A stretch of 61,367 nucleotides of DNA, from the NCBI GenBank assembly GCA_017435865.1, contig JAFSEF010000121.1:1-61367 (forward strand), in the 5' to 3' direction. Below the pieces are notes generated by a model, which was not told the DNA's origin, did not search any database, and was given only the letters and a program-made list of their open reading frames with translations. Position numbers and translations under genes: made by a program. Of the stretch, positions 59,155 to 61,367 are shown piece by piece. How positions within the stretch are numbered: position 1 is the stretch's first letter; the number at the start of each line of letters is the position of its first letter. Source of the stretch: Clostridia bacterium. Lineage in GTDB: Bacteria > Bacillota > Clostridia > Oscillospirales > Acutalibacteraceae.

Positions 59155-60918
59155 TTACTGATATTTTGCCAGAGAGTACTTTTCGGCAAAGGATTCGTAC
59201 TTACTGCGGAACGAAGGATCGTCATGCTTCACGGCTTTCAGGTACTGGTGCATATCCATTGCATCATGCGACATCTCAAGAATGCAACCTGCTATATTGG
59301 AACAATGGTCGGACACTCTTTCAAAGTTATTCAGCAAATCCGCCCACACAAAACCGACAGCGATGGTACAATTTCCCTTTTGCAGTCTCTTGATGTGTCT
59401 TGCACGCAACTGTTCTTTGAGATCGTCAACAACCTGTTCAAGCGGTTCAACATAGGTTGCAGCTTCCAGATCGTTCTGCAGGAACGCTTTCATGGTATAG
59501 AATACAATCTCTTCGGTAGCGGTCGTAAGTACTTTGAGTTCCTGTTTTGCGGACTCGGAAAACGCAATATCTTTTTCATTGATTTCTTCTGCAGATTCAA
59601 GAATATTGACGGCATGGTCGGAAATACGCTCAAAGTCGCCGATCATATGAAGAAGCTTAGCAGCTTCACGGCTGTCCTTGTCGTTCATGGCTGCGGAATT
59701 CATCTTTACAATGTAAGTACCGAGGATATCTTCGTAATGGTCAGCTTTATTTTCTTTCTTGCGTATATCCGCTGCCAGTTCAGGCGAGTAATCCTCCAGA
59801 GAAAAAATGGCTTTTCTGAATGCATCTTCGCTGATATGTGCCATTTTTTCCGTCAGTTCACGGCATCTCTGAATTGCAAGGGACGGGGTGATCATCAGAC
59901 GTTCGTCAATTTCAATTCTTTCCTCTTTGGCCTGCTCCCCTTTCGGTTCGGGAATGAGTTTCATGGAGAGTTTTTCAAGCAGCGAAGAAGCCGGGAACAT
60001 AAGAACGGTACACAGAACATTAAACATGGTATGAATCAACGCAATTTCCCAGGCACCCGCGGCAGAATCAAGTACCGGTAATTCGACCAAAGCTTTTACC
60101 GCAGAATAGACCACTAAAAGCACAACCGTCCCGATGACATTAAAGGAAAGATGCACAACGGAAGTACGGCGGGCATTTCTGGAAGTGCCGACGGAAGACA
60201 GCAACGAAGTCACGCAGGTACCGATATTCTGTCCCATAATAATCGGTACAGCAGCACCGACAGATACCTGACCTGTTGCAGCCAGGGCCTGCAGAATACC
60301 GACCGATGCGGATGAAGACTGAAGAATGCCTGTCAGCACGGCACCGACGGCAACACCGAGAATCGGATTGGAGAACATAATAAGCAGATTGCGGAACCAT
60401 TCCACATCACGCAAACCGACCACAGCTCCGGACATGGTGTCCATACCGAACATCAGGGTCGCAAAACCGAGAAGAATGCCGCCGATGTCTTTTTTGCGAT
60501 TGTCCTTGGATCCCATAAACAGAATAATACCGATCAGAGCAAGCAGCGGTGAAAAAGATGTCGGTTTGAGCATCTGTACAAGGAAATTATCGCCCTCAAT
60601 GCCGGACAAACTCAGAATCCATGCAGTGACGGTTGTCCCGACGTTGGCCCCCATGATGACGTTGATTGCCTGTCGCAGGGTCATCAACCGGGAGTTGACA
60701 AAACCGACCACCATAACCGTTGTTGCGGAAGAGGACTGAATGACAGCAGTCACACCGATACCTGTCAGGAAGCCCGTTATCTTTTTGTTTGTCAAACGGC
60801 CGAGCAGAGACTTCAATCCCTCACCTGCTGATTTTTCAAGGCCGGCTCCCATCAGGTTCATGCCGAACAGAAACAGACACAAACCGCCGACCATTGTTAA
60901 TACATCAAAAAAATCCAT
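59155..60918 (-). CDS. Na+/phosphate cotransporter-like protein with PhoU domain
   Basis: This 587-residue NptA/Na-Pi family protein has two inverted repeats with the QSSSATTVMVVGFV (about 61-74) and QSSSASVGILQALAA (about 200-214) signatures. GANVGTT and GQNIGTCVTS follow, with about eight membrane helices up to about residue 310. The C-terminal 240 residues are PhoU-like helices (LLHMIGDFERISDHAVNILE, LLNNFERVSDHCSNIAG). It likely imports phosphate with sodium. AAGGTGACGC precedes the ATG. The promoter overlaps a 24-bp palindrome containing TTAACA half-sites. Confidence 0.92.
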   Translation of the reverse strand: MDFFDVLTMVGGLCLFLFGMNLMGAGLEKSAGEGLKSLLGRLTNKKITGFLTGIGVTAVIQSSSATTVMVVGFVNSRLMTLRQAINVIMGANVGTTVTAWILSLSGIEGDNFLVQMLKPTSFSPLLALIGIILFMGSKDNRKKDIGGILLGFATLMFGMDTMSGAVVGLRDVEWFRNLLIMFSNPILGVAVGAVLTGILQSSSASVGILQALAATGQVSVGAAVPIIMGQNIGTCVTSLLSSVGTSRNARRTSVVHLSFNVIGTVVLLVVYSAVKALVELPVLDSAAGAWEIALIHTMFNVLCTVLMFPASSLLEKLSMKLIPEPKGEQAKEERIEIDERLMITPSLAIQRCRELTEKMAHISEDAFRKAIFSLEDYSPELAADIRKKENKADHYEDILGTYIVKMNSAAMNDKDSREAAKLLHMIGDFERISDHAVNILESAEEINEKDIAFSESAKQELKVLTTATEEIVFYTMKAFLQNDLEAATYVEPLEQVVDDLKEQLRARHIKRLQKGNCTIAVGFVWADLLNNFERVSDHCSNIAGCILEMSHDAMDMHQYLKAVKHDDPSFRSKYESFAEKYSLAKYQ

Positions 60919-60938
60919 AGCGTCACCTTATATAATAT

Positions 60939-60962
60939 GTTAAATTAATTTGTTAATTTAAC
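60939..60962. promoter_or_regulatory. Palindromic operator candidate upstream of phosphate transporter
   Basis: GTTAAATTAA-TTTG-TTAATTTAAC is a perfect 10-bp inverted repeat just downstream of the -10 box. It contains TTAACA-like half-sites reminiscent of Pho boxes, though the spacing is not the 11-bp repeat of Bacillus PhoP sites. Confidence 0.45.
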
Positions 60963-60989
60963 TTTATCATACTTGAGATGAATGTGCAA
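60961..60989 (-). promoter_or_regulatory. Promoter of phosphate transporter gene
   Basis: Minus-strand TTGCAC (60984-60989), 17 bp, TAAAGT (60961-60966). Confidence 0.55.
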
Positions 60990-61057
60990 TATGATTTTTG
61001 TGTTTTTTGAAAAGCAGAGGACACGAAAATTTTTTTCAAAAAAATTGAAAAAAAGTC

Positions 61058-61086
61058 TTGACAAATCTGCTTTCGTGTAGTATATT
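61058..61086 (+). promoter_or_regulatory. Promoter of tRNA operon
   Basis: TTGACA (61058-61063), 17 bp, TATATT (61081-61086), 20 bp before tRNA-Val. Confidence 0.85.
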
Positions 61087-61105
61087 AAGTGAGCCGCACA
61101 GATGA

Positions 61106-61181
61106 GGGAGCATAGCTCAGCTGGGAGAGCACTTGCCTTACAAGCAAGGGGTCACAGGTTCGAGCCCTGTTGTTCCCACCA
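61106..61181 (+). tRNA. tRNA-Val (anticodon TAC)
   Basis: 76-nt cloverleaf. Acceptor GGGAGCA/TGTTCCC, anticodon stem CTTGC/GCAAG with loop CTTACAA, T-loop TTCGAGC, CCA encoded. First of three tRNAs in one transcript. Confidence 0.95.
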
Positions 61182-61185
61182 TTTT

Positions 61186-61262
61186 GGCCCGGTAGTTCAG
61201 TTGGTTAGAACGCTAGCCTGTCACGCTAGAGGTCGACGGTTCGAGCCCGTTCCGGGTCGCCA
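61186..61262 (+). tRNA. tRNA-Asp (anticodon GTC)
   Basis: 77-nt cloverleaf. Acceptor GGCCCGG/CCGGGTC, anticodon stem CTAGC/GCTAG with loop CTGTCAC, CCA encoded. It lies 4 nt after tRNA-Val. Confidence 0.95.
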
Positions 61263-61278
61263 TTTTTTCTGTGCATTT

Positions 61279-61354
<76 letters not shown>

Positions 61355-61367
61355 AGGGAGGAAGCAA

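Overview
The window looks like the chromosome of an uncultured, endospore-forming, anaerobic gut Clostridium relative, most likely of the Oscillospiraceae/Ruminococcaceae. The reasons are the sporulation genes gpr and spoIIP in the Bacillus-like order next to rpsT, ferredoxin-linked 2-oxoacid oxidoreductase, a dockerin protein, many cytoplasmic glycoside hydrolases, strong AGGAGG ribosome sites and very regular TTGACA-17-TATAAT promoters. I saw no phage, insertion sequence, CRISPR array or rRNA. The taxonomic placement is inference from gene content.

Layout. 1-408: a palindromic repeat remnant and tRNA-Gln. 409-2015: ROK kinase and SIS isomerase. 2016-7881 (minus strand): ceramidase-like protein, galT, and a secreted-protein cluster with a papain-family peptidase and a phosphodiesterase. 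8036-17109: GH38 alpha-mannosidase, a DUF5685/DnaJ/zinc-ribbon operon, nitroreductase, GH36 alpha-galactosidase and an FAH-family protein. 17285-21558: a membrane protein with a long operator-like palindrome, fructose-bisphosphate aldolase, a C_GCAxxG_C_C protein, a dockerin protein, and a PadR operon. 21659-25207: GH29 fucosidase, a second phosphodiesterase and an aldo/keto reductase. 25242-30668 (minus): a probable operon of acyl-CoA synthetase, a small beta protein, VorDABC-type oxidoreductase, a small helical protein and YraN. 30735-41866: a membrane-anchored protein, cysteine peptidase, acylphosphatase, GH35 galactosidase, a MurT/GatD-like pair, a flavoprotein, a sugar isomerase, spoIIP, gpr and rpsT. 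41992-50507: a lipoprotein, a secreted ceramidase-like protein, a duplicated surface protein and an ABC ATPase-permease fusion. 50560-56164: beta-lactamase family, a glycan-priming pair, a secreted PHP protein and two tiny helical proteins. 56248-61354: an amino-acid ABC transporter, a Na/Pi-type transporter and tRNA-Val-Asp-Phe.

How it works together. GH38, GH36, GH29 and GH35 (none with a signal peptide) would take imported mannosyl, galactosyl and fucosyl oligosaccharides apart inside the cell. GalT, the ROK kinase and the aldolase would feed the sugars to glycolysis. Secreted peptidases, ceramidase-like and PHP proteins form an exported set.

The observations most worth following are: (1) an amino-acid ABC transporter whose binding protein appears circularly permuted, with insertions in its permease and ATPase; (2) a MurT/GatD-like pair in which the residues needed for glutaminase and amidotransfer chemistry are replaced in both subunits; (3) a recurrent amphipathic aromatic helix on several unrelated secreted proteins, which also exists as stand-alone 28- and 62-residue proteins.
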